A stretch of DNA of 64,000 nucleotides. It comes from Synergistaceae bacterium. Its GTDB lineage: Bacteria > Synergistota > Synergistia > Synergistales > Aminobacteriaceae. The notes beneath the pieces were generated by a model. The model had not been told where the DNA came from. It worked only from the letters and a program-made list of their open reading frames with translations, and searched no databases. Positions 1-9,833 of this stretch are shown here, one piece after another (the stretch's first letter is position 1; the number at the start of each line of letters is the position of its first letter). The stretch spans positions 16,522 to 80,521 of the forward strand of contig JAFSJJ010000035.1 of the NCBI GenBank assembly GCA_017439345.1. The letters run 5' to 3'. Made by a program: the position numbers and the translations under genes.

Positions 1-37
1 TATCAGCAACGTTCAGAACACTTGTAAGCTGAATCAT
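1..37 (-). CDS. rplN: Ribosomal protein uL14 (N-terminus only)
   Basis: Only the first 12 codons are inside the window. They translate as MIQLTSVLNVAD, which matches the conserved start of L14 (MIQ-x-x-(T/S)-x-L-x-VADN). The ATG directly abuts the rpsQ TAA stop, which fits translational coupling and the usual S10/spc order rpsQ-rplN. The rest of the gene lies beyond position 1. Confidence 0.88.
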   Translation of the reverse strand, partial: MIQLTSVLNVAD

Positions 38-328
38 TTATTCTGAAACCTCCTCGCTTAATACTTCGGCATCACTGCCAAAGACAGGAGCATGTCTCGT
101 AATCTCGACCAGTTCCCAGCGTTTAGTCTTGCTCAGGGGCCTAGTCTCGCGAATACGAACCTCGTCTCCCATTCCGCACTCATTATTTGCATCATGAGCA
201 ACGTATTTTTTTGCGCGTTTAATTCTTTTTCCATATAACGGGTGTTCGGCCATGCGTTCAACACGAACTACAATAGTCTTGTCCATCTTGTTGCTTACGA
301 CGATACCCGTTCTTACTTTACTTGGCAT
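38..328 (-). CDS. rpsQ: Ribosomal protein uS17
   Basis: Small-subunit protein that binds 16S rRNA early in 30S assembly. The 96-residue product carries the S17 core: [18 protein letters not shown] near residues 4-21, then HPLYGKR and the [18 protein letters not shown] block at about 54-71. The acidic C-terminal tail (about residues 80-96) is slightly longer than in many bacteria. The start overlaps the end of rpmC by 11 bases and the stop touches rplN, so it is an internal operon gene translated by coupling. Confidence 0.97.
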   Translation of the reverse strand: MPSKVRTGIVVSNKMDKTIVVRVERMAEHPLYGKRIKRAKKYVAHDANNECGMGDEVRIRETRPLSKTKRWELVEITRHAPVFGSDAEVLSEEVSE

Positions 329-554
329 TGTCTGCTGCTTCCTTTTCTTTCTCTACAACGGCTTTCTCAGAAGCTATTGTCAGGAGTCTTGCTATTGTCT
401 TCCTGACTTCACGAATCCGGCTTGTATTCTTCAAGTGCCCGACAGCATTCTGAAAACGCAGATTGAATAATTCTGTCTTGTACTCTTTAACTTTTCCGGC
501 AAGCTCTTCGCGTGTTAATTCTCTCAGCTTATCCGGCTTTACGCTCGCGTCCAT
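318..554 (-). CDS. rpmC: Ribosomal protein uL29
   Basis: Large-subunit protein at the polypeptide exit tunnel. The 78-residue product has the two-helix L29 pattern: [51 protein letters not shown] lysine/glutamate-rich tail of about 17 residues (after residue 61) extends past the usual 65-70 residue length. Its ATG shares its first base with the rplP TGA stop (TGATG), a typical re-initiation junction. Confidence 0.97.
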   Translation of the reverse strand: MDASVKPDKLRELTREELAGKVKEYKTELFNLRFQNAVGHLKNTSRIREVRKTIARLLTIASEKAVVEKEKEAADNAK

Positions 555-973
555 CAGGCTTCACTCCCTCCGCTGCGTACCATGCGCACTTTTACCGGCA
601 ATTTATGACTTGCTGTCCTGAATGCCTGCATTGCTACTTCTTCCGTAATTCCTGAGAACTCGAACAATACGCGGCCTCTTTTTACAGCTGCTACCCAGTA
701 TTCAGGTGCGCCTTTACCTTTACCCATACGAGTCTCTAAAGGCTTCTTTGTGTAGGGTCTGTCAGGAAAAACGCGAATCCAGATTTTCCCGCCCTTCTTC
801 ATTTTACGTGATATAGCTATACGGGCTGCTTCGATCTGTCTAGCCGAGAGCCATACGTTCTCGAGGGCCTGAATGCCGAAATCACCGAAATCTACTTTAG
901 TACCGCCTTTAGAAATTCCTCTTAACGGGGATCTATGCGACTTACGATATTTAACACGGCTTGGCATTAACAT
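554..973 (-). CDS. rplP: Ribosomal protein uL16
   Basis: Large-subunit protein near the A-site tRNA elbow. The 139-residue product is full length, with [15 protein letters not shown] at the start and the conserved stretch [18 protein letters not shown] at about residues 83-100. I keep the first ATG (MLMPSR) rather than the ATG two codons later, because an AAGGGGG Shine-Dalgarno sits about 11 bases upstream and L16 normally begins MLMP or MLQP. Confidence 0.97.
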   Translation of the reverse strand: MLMPSRVKYRKSHRSPLRGISKGGTKVDFGDFGIQALENVWLSARQIEAARIAISRKMKKGGKIWIRVFPDRPYTKKPLETRMGKGKGAPEYWVAAVKRGRVLFEFSGITEEVAMQAFRTASHKLPVKVRMVRSGGSEA

Positions 974-979
974 GATTTA

Positions 980-1678
980 TTATGCCCCCTTGTTAGCAGG
1001 TCTGTTGCGTGCTGAACGTACAGAAGGCTTTGATCTCTCTTTCTCGTTCTGTCTGTCTCTGTAAATCCAGACTTTGCAGCCTATAACTCCGTACATCGTA
1101 ACAGCTTCGGCAAAACCGTAATCAATATCTGCTTTAATCGTCGAAAGAGGCAGCTGACCTTCGTTATACCATTCTGTACGTGCGATTTCTGCTCCTCCAA
1201 GACGGCCTGCAACCTGAGCTTTGATACCTTTAACGCCGGCTCTCGTTGCTTTGAAGATTGCCTGCTTCATTGCGCGCCTGAAAGATACCCTGCTTTCAAG
1301 CGAGCTTGCTATACCTTCAGCGACTAACTGAGCCTCAACGTCAGGATTCTTGACCTCATGAACGTTTACTATGACTTTGCCGCCTATAATTGCCTGAAGC
1401 TCGTTCTTTATATTCTGAATCTCGCTGCCGCCCTTGTCGCCCCTGCCTATCACTACACCGGAACGAGCAGCATGAATCGTAAATCTTACTACAGGGCCGA
1501 CCCTCTCAATTTCGACTTTGGAGATGCCTGCGCCTTCCCACTTCTTCATAATATATTTACGCAGCTTTATATCTTCGTGTAATTTCTCTGCGTAATGCTT
1601 TTTATCCGCATACCATCTTGCCTGCCACTCACTGGAGACACCAAGACGATAGCCTACGGGGTGAACTTTCTGTCCCAT
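980..1678 (-). CDS. rpsC: Ribosomal protein uS3
   Basis: 30S protein of the mRNA entry channel. At 232 residues it is family length. The N-terminus MGQKVHPVGYRLG is diagnostic; the KH domain GRGDKGGSEIQNIKNEL lies near residues 78-94; the C-terminal domain holds GRLGGAEIARTEWYNEGQLPLSTIKADIDYG (about 158-188). The last 20 or so residues are basic and poorly conserved, as is usual. It follows rplV by 16 bases. Confidence 0.98.
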   Translation of the reverse strand: MGQKVHPVGYRLGVSSEWQARWYADKKHYAEKLHEDIKLRKYIMKKWEGAGISKVEIERVGPVVRFTIHAARSGVVIGRGDKGGSEIQNIKNELQAIIGGKVIVNVHEVKNPDVEAQLVAEGIASSLESRVSFRRAMKQAIFKATRAGVKGIKAQVAGRLGGAEIARTEWYNEGQLPLSTIKADIDYGFAEAVTMYGVIGCKVWIYRDRQNEKERSKPSVRSARNRPANKGA

Positions 1679-1694
1679 TCTAAAAAATTTCCTC

Positions 1695-2042
1695 CTACTG
1701 ACGTTCGCCGAGCGTAATCGTTACATGCGATAACTTATGCACATAAGGATGAGCGCGTCCCATTGAGACCGGCCTGAATCGCTTCATCATAGGTCCCTGA
1801 TTGGCAAATGCTTCATGAACATATAATTTATCTAAGTCCATGCCGTAATTATGCTCTGCGTTCGCCATTGCGCTGTTTAACACCTTTAATATTATTCCGG
1901 CTGCCCTCTTGTCGCTGAACTTTAATATCACTACTGCTTTTGCTGCACTCTTGCCGCGAATCAGCTCCAAAACCTGACGGAGTTTATAAGGCGAAATTCT
2001 GGCGTTGCGTGTCATTGCTGTTGCTGTCTTTATCTCTGCCAT
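1695..2042 (-). CDS. rplV: Ribosomal protein uL22
   Basis: Exit-tunnel protein of the 50S subunit, 115 residues. Family signatures are ARISPYKLRQVLELIRGK near the N-terminus, NSAMANAEHNYGMD in the middle, and the tunnel-loop region GPMMKRFRPVSMGRAHPYVHK. No deletion or substitution typical of macrolide resistance is obvious in the loop. It lies 12 bases after rpsS. Confidence 0.97.
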   Translation of the reverse strand: MAEIKTATAMTRNARISPYKLRQVLELIRGKSAAKAVVILKFSDKRAAGIILKVLNSAMANAEHNYGMDLDKLYVHEAFANQGPMMKRFRPVSMGRAHPYVHKLSHVTITLGERQ

Positions 2043-2054
2043 GATTATTTCTCC

Positions 2055-2324
2055 TTACTTCTTCTTATCCTGTCCGGCATGATGTCCGAATTTCCTCGTC
2101 GGAGCGAACTCGCCCAGCTTATGCCCTACCATGTTCTCGCTTATATAAACAGGTAAATGCATTCTGCCGTTATGTACTGCGATAGTATGTCCAATCATCT
2201 GAGGCACTACCGTTGAACGTCTTGACCAGGTCTTAATTACTTTTTTATTGCCTGAAACGTTCATGTCTTCTATTCTGTCAAGAAGCCTCTGTTCAACAAA
2301 AGGCCCTTTCTTTGTCGAGCGCAT
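2055..2324 (-). CDS. rpsS: Ribosomal protein uS19
   Basis: 30S head protein, 89 residues. It begins [15 protein letters not shown] and contains [29 protein letters not shown] and the [16 protein letters not shown] block, all typical of S19. It sits between rplB and rplV in the expected S10-operon order. Confidence 0.98.
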   Translation of the reverse strand: MRSTKKGPFVEQRLLDRIEDMNVSGNKKVIKTWSRRSTVVPQMIGHTIAVHNGRMHLPVYISENMVGHKLGEFAPTRKFGHHAGQDKKK

Positions 2325-2342
2325 TTATGTCTTCAGCTCCTT

Positions 2343-3170
2343 TTACTTATCATAACGCCTGCGGACTATTAACTTGTCAGAAGGCTTGCGTTTTCTGGTC
2401 TTGTAACCCTTTGCAGGTGTTCCCCAAGGCGATACGGGGTGCTTGTTGGATTTCGATTTACCTTCACCACCGCCCATAGGGTGATCTACGGGGTTCATGA
2501 CCATTCCTCGAACTACCGGCCTGCGACCCTTCCAGCGAGTCTTACCAGCTTTGCCGAGTGAAATATTATCGTAATCTTCGTTGCCGACCTGTCCTACAGT
2601 TGCCATGCATTCGAGTAAAATTAATCTCAATTCACCGCTTGGCATTCTGATATAAGCGTACTTGCCTTCTTTGGACATTAACTGAGCACTTGTACCTGCG
2701 GATCTGACCAGCTTTGCTCCTGTCCCGGGCTGAAGCTCGATATTATGAATAACAGTACCGACAGGAATATCTTTCAGCTTTAACGCATTGCCGGGGGTTA
2801 TATCGCTCTCAGGGCCTGAATAAATCACATCGCCAACATTAAGACCCTTAGGCATAATAATATAACGCTTTTCACCGTCAGCATAATTGATTAAAGCTAT
2901 TCTTGCATTTCTGTTAGGATCATATTCAACAGTTGCAACTCTGCCGGGAATGCCTAATTTCTCGCGCTTAAAATCTATAATCCTGTAAGCCCTTCTGTGT
3001 CCTCCTCCGATATGGCGCATTGTAATACGTCCGGTATTATTTCTGCCTCCGTGCTTCTTGAGGTGAACTATGAGCGAGCGTTCAGGCTTGTCTGCCGTAA
3101 TGTCTTCGCGGCCCTGTATGCTCATATGTCTTCTGGCTGCTGTATACGGCTTAAATTGTTTAATTGACAT
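2343..3170 (-). CDS. rplB: Ribosomal protein uL2
   Basis: 50S protein needed for subunit joining and the peptidyl-transferase centre. The product starts [16 protein letters not shown] and is 275 residues, the normal length. An in-frame upstream start exists at 3203, but an AGGAG Shine-Dalgarno at about 3181-3185 sits 10 bases before 3170 and the family begins here. The peptidyl-transferase loop [22 protein letters not shown] motif is present as [18 protein letters not shown], including the conserved histidine. Confidence 0.97.
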   Translation of the reverse strand: MSIKQFKPYTAARRHMSIQGREDITADKPERSLIVHLKKHGGRNNTGRITMRHIGGGHRRAYRIIDFKREKLGIPGRVATVEYDPNRNARIALINYADGEKRYIIMPKGLNVGDVIYSGPESDITPGNALKLKDIPVGTVIHNIELQPGTGAKLVRSAGTSAQLMSKEGKYAYIRMPSGELRLILLECMATVGQVGNEDYDNISLGKAGKTRWKGRRPVVRGMVMNPVDHPMGGGEGKSKSNKHPVSPWGTPAKGYKTRKRKPSDKLIVRRRYDK

Positions 3171-3189
3171 GTAAAAATTTCTCCTGTAA

Positions 3190-3486
3190 TTAAATCGAGG
3201 CACCCTCGAAGAACTCTATATGCTGATCAGGCTTGAGAGCTACAACAGCTTTCTTCCATGAACGAGTATAACCCTTCGAAGCTCCCCTTCTGCGCAGCTT
3301 GCCTTTTACGTTAATCGTGTTCACGCCGGCTACTTTTACGTTAAAAACTTCTTCGACTGCTTTACGAATCTGAATTTTATTAGCGTCCCTGTGAACTTCA
3401 AACGTATATTTATTCAGAGCCATAAGGGAACTTGATTTCTCCGTAATGATCGGGCGGATTATTATATCATGAGCAGTTAAATTCAT
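3190..3486 (-). CDS. rplW: Ribosomal protein uL23
   Basis: Exit-tunnel protein that docks trigger factor and SRP. The 98-residue product has [45 protein letters not shown], the classical L23 core, followed by the basic loop [19 protein letters not shown]. Its ATG overlaps the rplD stop by four bases (ATGA-type junction), so the two are probably translationally coupled. Confidence 0.97.
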   Translation of the reverse strand: MNLTAHDIIIRPIITEKSSSLMALNKYTFEVHRDANKIQIRKAVEEVFNVKVAGVNTINVKGKLRRRGASKGYTRSWKKAVVALKPDQHIEFFEGASI

Positions 3487-4109
3487 CTGGAATAAACCTC
3501 CTCAATCTTCGCAACTACTTCGGGAGTTACTATCAGGTTCGTAGCGTTCAGAATGTCATAAACGTTAATGCTTGCTACGTTGATGCACTTTGCTCCGGGA
3601 ATATTTCTCACTGAGTGCGATACGTTCAGAGCGTTATTATGATAAATAACTAAAGTTTTGCCGACTCCGAGTGCGTTAAATAAATTCTTTACGGCCTTAG
3701 TTGACGGCTTGTCGATTAAGTCAAATCCCTTAACGACTGACATTAAATCTTCGCGGACCTTATCAGACAATACGCTTCTCAATGCAAGCTGACGGACTTT
3801 TTTATTTACTTTCTGGTGATAGTCCCTGGGATGAGGGCCATGAGCAACTCCGCCGTGTACCCAGATTGGCGAACGTGTTGAACCCTGACGAGCTCTGCCT
3901 GTGTGCTTCTGTCTCCAAGGCTTTTTGCCTCCTCCGGAAACATCGCCGCGAGTCTTAGTGCTGTGAGTACCCTGTCTGCAATTCGCTAAATGCGCTACGA
4001 CTACCTGATGAATCGCAGGCATATGAACAGGAACATCAAAAACTTTTGCGGAAAGCTCCATTTCTCCGGCGCGTTCTCCGTTGAACTCATATACTTTTAC
4101 GAACGGCAT
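3483..4109 (-). CDS. rplD: Ribosomal protein uL4
   Basis: 50S tunnel protein, 208 residues. The conserved loop THSTKTRGDVSGGGKKPWRQKHTGRARQGSTRSPIWVHGGVAHGPHPRDY spans about residues 50-100 and is diagnostic for L4. In E. coli L4 also represses its own S10 operon; no matching leader hairpin is visible upstream of this superoperon. Spacing to rplC is 15 bases. Confidence 0.97.
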   Translation of the reverse strand: MPFVKVYEFNGERAGEMELSAKVFDVPVHMPAIHQVVVAHLANCRQGTHSTKTRGDVSGGGKKPWRQKHTGRARQGSTRSPIWVHGGVAHGPHPRDYHQKVNKKVRQLALRSVLSDKVREDLMSVVKGFDLIDKPSTKAVKNLFNALGVGKTLVIYHNNALNVSHSVRNIPGAKCINVASINVYDILNATNLIVTPEVVAKIEEVYSR

Positions 4110-4124
4110 TATCTCTCTTCCTCC

Positions 4125-4751
4125 TTATGCTTTCTTGTAGAGGGCGAGCAGGCTGTTCTTTGAGCCGGGTACTGCACCTTTTACCAGAATTAAATTGTTC
4201 TCAACGTCAACAGCCATTACAGTAAGATTCTTGACCGTTACTTTATCGCTTCCCATGTGTCCGGGCATTCTCTTGCCGGGAAATACTCGGCCGGGATACG
4301 ATATAGCACCGCTTGAACCTCCGTGCCTGTGTTCGACTGATGTACCGTGACTGAACTGCTGGCCTCCGAAGTGATGACGCTTCATGACTCCTGCGAAGCC
4401 TTTACCTTTGGAAATTCCCTTAACGTTGATCTTTTCACCGGCTGCGAATAAGTCTGCTTTTAACTCCTGGCCGACTTCATAGCCTTTGACATCATCAAGC
4501 CTGAATTCCCGAAGTGTCTTCTTTGGTTCGAGCTTTAATTTCTCGAACATAACTTTTTGCGGTTTGGACAGCTTATGAGCTTTAACAGCCTCAAAGCCGA
4601 GAAGAACAGCTGAGTAGCCGTTCTGTTCAGGGGTTCTCAGAGCTACGACACTGCACGGCCCGGCAAGGACGACCGTAACTGCTACGGCCTGTCCCTCTGA
4701 GTCGTAAATCTGTGTCATTCCGAGTTTTTTCCCCAGAATCCCAATTGACAT
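4125..4751 (-). CDS. rplC: Ribosomal protein uL3
   Basis: 50S assembly-initiating protein, 208 residues. It begins ILGKKLGMTQIYDSEGQAV and contains the signature SKGKGFAGVMKRHHFGGQQFSHGTSVEHR (about 115-143) and GRVFPGKRMPGHMG, which reaches the peptidyl-transferase centre. It is intact and in the normal operon position between rpsJ and rplD. Confidence 0.98.
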   Translation of the reverse strand: MSIGILGKKLGMTQIYDSEGQAVAVTVVLAGPCSVVALRTPEQNGYSAVLLGFEAVKAHKLSKPQKVMFEKLKLEPKKTLREFRLDDVKGYEVGQELKADLFAAGEKINVKGISKGKGFAGVMKRHHFGGQQFSHGTSVEHRHGGSSGAISYPGRVFPGKRMPGHMGSDKVTVKNLTVMAVDVENNLILVKGAVPGSKNSLLALYKKA

Positions 4752-4780
4752 AGTTAAAATTTCTCCCTTACAACTAAAAA

Positions 4781-5086
4781 TTAAAACTTAATCTGTATGT
4801 CAACACCTGACGCTAAATTTAACTGCATCAGGGCATCCATCGTTCTCTGTGTCGGATCAATTATATCAATCAATCTCTTGTGTGTGCGCATCTCGAACTG
4901 CTCGCGTGCATCTTTGTCTTTGTGAGGCGACTTGAGAATCGTTATACGACCTATTTCAGTCGGAAGAGGTATAGGTCCGGAAACCCTTGCGCCCGTTGAG
5001 TGAGCTGTCTCTGCTATCTGAGCTGCCGACGCGTCTAACACCCTGTGATCGAATGATTTTAGTCTAATGCGGATTTTACGTGCCAT
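4781..5086 (-). CDS. rpsJ: Ribosomal protein uS10
   Basis: 30S head protein, also NusE in antitermination complexes. The 101-residue product shows [41 protein letters not shown] and [12 protein letters not shown], as expected for S10. It lies 7 bases after tuf, so the str and S10 operons are fused here without a recognisable internal terminator. Confidence 0.98.
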   Translation of the reverse strand: MARKIRIRLKSFDHRVLDASAAQIAETAHSTGARVSGPIPLPTEIGRITILKSPHKDKDAREQFEMRTHKRLIDIIDPTQRTMDALMQLNLASGVDIQIKF

Positions 5087-5093
5087 GATATTA

Positions 5094-6296
5094 TTACTCT
5101 ATAATCTGGGTTACGACTCCCGCTCCGACTGTGTGTCCGCCTTCACGAACTGCAAAGCGGAGACCTTCCTCCATTGCTATAGGGACGATTAACTCAACTT
5201 CAAAAGTAGCGTTGTCCCCAGGCATGACCATCTCGACTCCTTCAGGTAATTTAATATTTCCGGTAACGTCTGTCGTTCTGAAATAGAACTGAGGCTTGTA
5301 ACCTGCAAAGAACGGAGTATGACGGCCGCCTTCTTCTTTCTTTAAGACGTAAACTTCGCTCTTGAACTTCGTATGAGGAGTAACTGTGCCGGGCTTTGCG
5401 AGAACCTGTCCGCGTTCAACGTCTGATTTGTCAATGCCTCTGAGCAATACACCTACGTTGTCGCCTGCTTCAGCGTTGTCAAGAATCTTTCTGAACATTT
5501 CGAGTGACGTAGCAACTGACTTCTGAGTGTCTCTCTTCATTCCAACGATCTCTACAGGCTCGCCGGCATTGATTACACCGCGCTCAACTCTTCCCGTAAC
5601 GACCGTGCCGCGTCCTGAAATCGTGAATACGTCTTCAATAGGCATAAGGAACGGCTTATCAATCTCTCTGACAGGCTCAGGAATAAAATTATCGCAAGCG
5701 TCCATAAGATCATAAATGCACTTGCAGATAGGATCGTCTCTCTTGCCTGTACCCTTCTCAAGAACTTCAAGAGCTGAACCGCGAATAATCGGGGTATCAT
5801 CGCCGGGGAAGTCGTATTTGTTAAGAAGCTCGCGAACTTCCATCTCTACCAAGTCTAATAATTCAGGGTCGTCAACCTGGTCAGTCTTGTTCATGAACAC
5901 AACAATTGCAGGAACGTTGACCTGGCGGGCTAATAATACGTGCTCACGGGTCTGGGGCATAGGACCGTCTGCAGCACTGACAACGAGAATTGTTCCGTCC
6001 ATCTGGGCAGCTCCGGTAATCAAGTACTGGATATAGACAGCGTGGCCGGGGCAGTCGATATGGGCATAGTGTCTCTTATCCGTCTGATACTCAACGTGGG
6101 CGATGTTAATCGTAATTCCGCGCTCTCTCTCTTCGGGAGCCTTGTCGATCATGTCATATGCTGTGTACTCAGCGTAACTCTCTGTAGCTAAGCATTTCGT
6201 AATAGCCGCTGTAAGTGTCGTCTTGCCGTGGTCGATATGTCCGATTGTTCCTATATTTAAGTGAGGCTTGGTGCGTTCAAACTTTTCTTTTGCCAT
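5094..6296 (-). CDS. tuf: Elongation factor Tu, with unusual switch II residues
   Basis: Delivers aminoacyl-tRNA to the ribosome. It is full length (400 residues). G1 is GHIDHGKTT (19-27), G2 ERGITI (58-63), G3 DCPGH (81-85) with the catalytic His85, G4 NKTD and G5 GSAL. The residues after G3 read [10 protein letters not shown], where nearly all bacterial EF-Tu proteins read ADYVKNMITG. So Asp, Lys, Asn and Met are replaced by Val87, Gln90, Tyr91 and Leu92. Near the C-terminus EGGHTVGAG replaces EGGRTVGAG. Domains 2 and 3 otherwise look normal ([38 protein letters not shown]). It lies between fusA and rpsJ as in the classical str operon. Whether a second tuf gene exists elsewhere cannot be seen. 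Confidence 0.97.
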   Translation of the reverse strand: MAKEKFERTKPHLNIGTIGHIDHGKTTLTAAITKCLATESYAEYTAYDMIDKAPEERERGITINIAHVEYQTDKRHYAHIDCPGHAVYIQYLITGAAQMDGTILVVSAADGPMPQTREHVLLARQVNVPAIVVFMNKTDQVDDPELLDLVEMEVRELLNKYDFPGDDTPIIRGSALEVLEKGTGKRDDPICKCIYDLMDACDNFIPEPVREIDKPFLMPIEDVFTISGRGTVVTGRVERGVINAGEPVEIVGMKRDTQKSVATSLEMFRKILDNAEAGDNVGVLLRGIDKSDVERGQVLAKPGTVTPHTKFKSEVYVLKKEEGGRHTPFFAGYKPQFYFRTTDVTGNIKLPEGVEMVMPGDNATFEVELIVPIAMEEGLRFAVREGGHTVGAGVVTQIIE

Positions 6297-6326
6297 AATT
6301 CAGCAATCTCCTTTAATATTAATTAA

Positions 6327-8390
6327 TTAAATTCTTCCCTGCAAAATCTTTTCGCTTACTTCCGCAGGTGTCTGTTCATAGTGATCAAACTGCATCGAGT
6401 AATTTGCGCGTCCTGATGTCTTGCTGCGTAAATCCGTAGCATATCCGAACATGCCTACTAACGGTACGAAAGCCTTAATGATTCTTGCGTTGGCTCTCAT
6501 GTCCATTCCGTCAATGCGGCCTCTTCTCGATGAGAGATCTCCGATTACATCTCCTACATATTCTTCAGGAGTAACAACTTCTACTGACATAACAGGTTCC
6601 ATTAAAACGGGGTCAGCTTTCTTCATGGCCTCCTTGAAACCCATTGACGCAGCTATTTTAAATGCCATTTCCGAACTGTCAACTTCATGATACGAACCAT
6701 CAACAAGAGTAACTTTCACGCCGATAACGGGATAACCTCCCAAGACTCCTGATTGAATCGCTTCTTCGAGTCCCTTCTCGACTGCTGCAATATACTCTTT
6801 AGGAACGACTCCGCCGACAATTTTATCTTCAAATTCGTACTTGTTATCTTCAATAGGCTCAATGTCAAATACAACGTGTCCATATTGACCTCTACCGCCT
6901 GACTGCCTGATATATTTTCCTTCAGCGTGGGCAGGCTTTCTGATTGCTTCCCTGTACGAAACTTGAGGATTACCGACTTTGACATCGACTCCGAACTCGC
7001 GCTTCAACCTATCAATAATTATCTCAAGGTGAAGTTCTCCCATTCCTGATATAACAGTCTGGCCGCTCTCCTCGTCATTATGAACTCTGAAGGTCGGGTC
7101 TTCGTCTGCAAGAGCGTTTAACCCTTTCGACAACTTGACTTTATCCTGCTGAGTTGCTGGTTCAACTGCTAACGAGATAACAGGCTCAGGGAATTCGAGA
7201 CTCTCTAAGACTATCGGATTTGACTCATCGCATAAAGTATCGCCGGTCTTCGTTGTCTTGAGCGAAGGAACTGCTACGATCATTCCTGCTTCCATGAAGT
7301 CAATATCTTCGCGCTTGTTAGAGTGCATTCTCATTATTCGCCCTATGCGTTCTCTCTGGCCTGAAGTAGGGTTATAAACTGCGCTGCCCTTCTCTAATTT
7401 ACCTGCATAGACTCTCAGGAAAAATAATTTGCCTAAAAACGGATCAACAGCAACTTTGAAAGCTAATGCAGTAAACGGCTCACTATTGCTGCTATGTCTC
7501 TCTAATATCGTATCAGGATCAGCAGGCGACAAACCTTTTATAGGCGGCAAATCCACTGGACTCGGCAAATATTCAACAACTGCATCAAGCAAAGGCTCAA
7601 CGCATTTATTCTTGAAAGCTGAACCGCATAACACGGGAACGGCCTTAAGATTAATTACTGCCTCGCGCAACGTCTTGCGGATTAACTCCGAACTTACAGG
7701 CTTGCCCTCAAGATAAAGAGTCATAATGTCATCGCTGAAATCAGACAATGCTTCGATTATGTTATCGCGTCCCTGTTTAGCCTCCATTGCAAGCTCAGGG
7801 GGGATTACTCCTTCTGCAGGTGCCTGGCCTAAGACTCCTGAAAAATAAAATGCTTTCTGTTCGATTAAATCTACTACTCCGGCGAAATCATCTTCTGCTC
7901 CGATTGGTAATTGAAGCGGTATTGCGTTCGCTCCGAGTCTCTCGTGCATTGCCTTGACGACTGCGCTAAAATCTGCCCCGATACGATCCATTTTATTAAC
8001 AAATGCAATTCTCGGAACGTGATATTTATCTGCCTGCCTCCAGACTGTTTCGGACTGAGGTTCGACTCCTCCGACTGCACAGAAGACAGCTACAGCTCCG
8101 TCAAGAACACGCATTGAACGTTCAACTTCAACCGTAAAATCCACGTGGCCTGGCGTATCAATCAAGTTGATAGTAAAACCTTTCCATGCGCAGGTTGTAG
8201 CAGCTGAGGTGATTGTTATACCGCGTTCTCTCTCCTGCTCCATCCAGTCCATAGTGGCCGTGCCTTCATGAACTTCGCCGACTTTATAATTACTTCCTGT
8301 GTAATATAGAATGCGCTCGCTTGTCGTAGTCTTGCCTGCGTCTATATGAGCTGCTATTCCTATATTTCTGACTTTATTAATATCCTGCAA
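6327..8390 (-). CDS. fusA: Elongation factor G
   Basis: Ribosomal translocase GTPase, 687 residues, full length. G1 AHIDAGKTT (14-22), G2 [12 protein letters not shown]3 DTPGHVDF, G4 NKMD are intact. Domain IV holds [15 protein letters not shown] and the tip [19 protein letters not shown]; domain V ends with [18 protein letters not shown]. Nothing suggests a fusidic-acid-resistance paralogue. It sits in the expected place between rpsG and tuf. Confidence 0.98.
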   Translation of the reverse strand: MQDINKVRNIGIAAHIDAGKTTTSERILYYTGSNYKVGEVHEGTATMDWMEQERERGITITSAATTCAWKGFTINLIDTPGHVDFTVEVERSMRVLDGAVAVFCAVGGVEPQSETVWRQADKYHVPRIAFVNKMDRIGADFSAVVKAMHERLGANAIPLQLPIGAEDDFAGVVDLIEQKAFYFSGVLGQAPAEGVIPPELAMEAKQGRDNIIEALSDFSDDIMTLYLEGKPVSSELIRKTLREAVINLKAVPVLCGSAFKNKCVEPLLDAVVEYLPSPVDLPPIKGLSPADPDTILERHSSNSEPFTALAFKVAVDPFLGKLFFLRVYAGKLEKGSAVYNPTSGQRERIGRIMRMHSNKREDIDFMEAGMIVAVPSLKTTKTGDTLCDESNPIVLESLEFPEPVISLAVEPATQQDKVKLSKGLNALADEDPTFRVHNDEESGQTVISGMGELHLEIIIDRLKREFGVDVKVGNPQVSYREAIRKPAHAEGKYIRQSGGRGQYGHVVFDIEPIEDNKYEFEDKIVGGVVPKEYIAAVEKGLEEAIQSGVLGGYPVIGVKVTLVDGSYHEVDSSEMAFKIAASMGFKEAMKKADPVLMEPVMSVEVVTPEEYVGDVIGDLSSRRGRIDGMDMRANARIIKAFVPLVGMFGYATDLRSKTSGRANYSMQFDHYEQTPAEVSEKILQGRI

Positions 8391-8420
8391 AAATACACAC
8401 CTGCAACAAATAAAATATTT

Positions 8421-8891
8421 TTACCACCTATAGTGCGCAAATGCCCTGTTAGCTTCGGCCATTCTGTGAGTATCTTCACGTCTCTTAATCGAAGCACCTT
8501 CGTTCTTGTAGGCATCCATTAACTCGCGCATGAGTCTTTCACTCATAGGCATACCCTTTTTGGCTCTGGCATATGAAACTATCCATCTTATAGAAAGCTG
8601 AACGCCTCTCTCAGGTGTAACTTCAACGGGAACTTGATACGTAGCTCCGCCGACTCTTCTCGGCCTGACCTCGATTTGAGGTGTAACGTTTGCCATTGCC
8701 TTCTCGAAAACTTCAAAGGGTTCAACGCCTAATTTCTCTGCAGCCTGCTCTAATGCTCCGTAAAAGATTTTTTCTGCTAAGCTGCGTTTGCCTCCCAACA
8801 TCAAAGCACTTATGAATCTTGATGCTGCCGGATTGTTGAATCTTATATCAGGCAGAGGGGGTCTCTTCTTAATATGACCTTTTCTCGGCAT
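8421..8891 (-). CDS. rpsG: Ribosomal protein uS7
   Basis: 30S head protein that nucleates 16S 3'-domain assembly, 156 residues. Signatures include MPRKGHIKKR, the ARKIFYGALE-type helix as AEKIFYGALEQAAEK, VRPRRVGGATYQVPVEV at about 77-93, and KRREDTHRMAEANRAFAHYRW at the end. It lies 20 bases downstream of rpsL. Confidence 0.98.
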   Translation of the reverse strand: MPRKGHIKKRPPLPDIRFNNPAASRFISALMLGGKRSLAEKIFYGALEQAAEKLGVEPFEVFEKAMANVTPQIEVRPRRVGGATYQVPVEVTPERGVQLSIRWIVSYARAKKGMPMSERLMRELMDAYKNEGASIKRREDTHRMAEANRAFAHYRW

Positions 8892-8911
8892 AATCTATAA
8901 ATCCTCCCGTA

Positions 8912-9289
8912 TTAATTTGCTTTAGGTCTGCGTGCGCCATACTTTGAACGGCTTCTCTTGCGGTTCTCGACTCCTCCGCAGTCAAGAGTGCCTCTGATTA
9001 TATGGTAACGAACACCGGGCAAGTCCTTTACACGGCCTCCCCTTACGAGAACTACTGAGTGTTCCTGCAAGTTATGACCGATTCCGGGAATATATGAAGT
9101 AACTTCGATCCCGTTGGTTAATCTAACACGCGCAACTTTTCTCAATGCTGAGTTCGGCTTCTTGGGAGTTATCGTATAAACTCTCGTGCAGACTCCGCGT
9201 CGGGCAGGATTCCCCTGTAATGCCGGAGAATTGCTTTTGCTCTTCTTCTCTTCACGTCCAAGACGTACTAACTGATTAATTGTTGGCAC
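8912..9289 (-). CDS. rpsL: Ribosomal protein uS12
   Basis: 30S decoding-centre protein, 125 residues. [12 protein letters not shown] and [20 protein letters not shown] are present, with the lysines at the streptomycin-resistance positions unchanged. Also present are [35 protein letters not shown] and the basic C-terminus. The start is GTG, and there is no good Shine-Dalgarno immediately before it (the preceding bases are TTGAGTAA). A strong AAAGGAGG lies about 50 bases upstream instead; see the leader ORF. Confidence 0.97.
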   Translation of the reverse strand: MPTINQLVRLGREEKKSKSNSPALQGNPARRGVCTRVYTITPKKPNSALRKVARVRLTNGIEVTSYIPGIGHNLQEHSVVLVRGGRVKDLPGVRYHIIRGTLDCGGVENRKRSRSKYGARRPKAN

Positions 9290-9293
9290 TTAC

Positions 9294-9335
9294 TCAATGC
9301 AAAAAACATAATGTAATGTAAATATGCTTTTGCAC
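9294..9335 (-). CDS. Possible 13-codon leader ORF before rpsL
   Basis: A GTG-initiated ORF reads M-QKHIYITLCFLH and ends in TGA four bases before the rpsL GTG. AAAGGAGG at 9339-9346 lies just before it, with only three bases between the GGAGG and the GTG, which is tight. It could couple translation into rpsL, which lacks its own clear ribosome binding site. There is no sequence-family support, so this is an inference from layout only. Confidence 0.3.
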   Translation of the reverse strand: MQKHIYITLCFLH

Positions 9336-9389
9336 TTTCCTCCTTTCCTTAGTGCGAATAAATTTGCTTACTGCAAAAACAGCCTGATA

Positions 9390-9418
9390 ATATTAGCAAA
9401 TAAAATCAATCTTAGCAA
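9390..9418 (-). promoter_or_regulatory. Promoter of the str/S10 superoperon
   Basis: On the minus strand a TTGCTA -35 (9413-9418) and TAATAT -10 (9390-9395) are separated by exactly 17 bases, a good sigma70-type match. The predicted start of transcription is about 45 bases before the leader ORF. The -35 hexamer starts within about 5 bases of the end of the upstream cupin gene. Confidence 0.7.
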
Positions 9419-9422
9419 GACT

Positions 9423-9800
9423 TTATGAATTCGTGTAGCCGGGTTCGTTGTAAATTAACGCGATAAATTCCAAATCCTGACTCGAATTATTCTCGATTGC
9501 GTGCCATTGTCCCACGTTGATAACGCAGACTTCACCGGCTTTGACATGAGTTTTCTTACGCTCGCAGAACTCCGAATCTCCCTCGTAGAAATCTCCTTCA
9601 CCTTTAATCACATAATAAGGCTCTGTGTCGTGAACATGCTGATGCCATCCTACGCTCGAACCTGAAGGCAGCCTGACATGAGCGTATAATCTTCCGTGAC
9701 CTTTTAATTCTTCTTTAGAGACTATGTGAGCCATATATCTAACGCCTTTGCTTTCCGGGAAGCCTCCTGAGACTTCGACGGGTTCAACTTTGCGAATCAT
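9423..9800 (-). CDS. Single-domain cupin protein
   Basis: The 125-residue protein has a cupin_2-type beta barrel. Motif 1 reads GWHQHVHDTEPYYVIKGEG (about 52-70), giving two histidines and a glutamate as metal ligands; motif 2 reads VGQWHAIENNS with the third histidine. Such small cupins bind a metal and may act as isomerases, dioxygenases or sensors; the substrate cannot be told. The gene follows the disrupted parA by 33 bases with a good GGAG ribosome site. Confidence 0.85.
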   Translation of the reverse strand: MIRKVEPVEVSGGFPESKGVRYMAHIVSKEELKGHGRLYAHVRLPSGSSVGWHQHVHDTEPYYVIKGEGDFYEGDSEFCERKKTHVKAGEVCVINVGQWHAIENNSSQDLEFIALIYNEPGYTNS

Positions 9801-9833
9801 GTTTTATTCTCCTTTCCTTAATTAAAGCATAAA

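Noticed and set aside
5573..6191. Several frames of 60-106 codons inside tuf
   Set aside because: Overlaps with a highly conserved gene; composition follows the codon pattern of EF-Tu on the other strand or frame.
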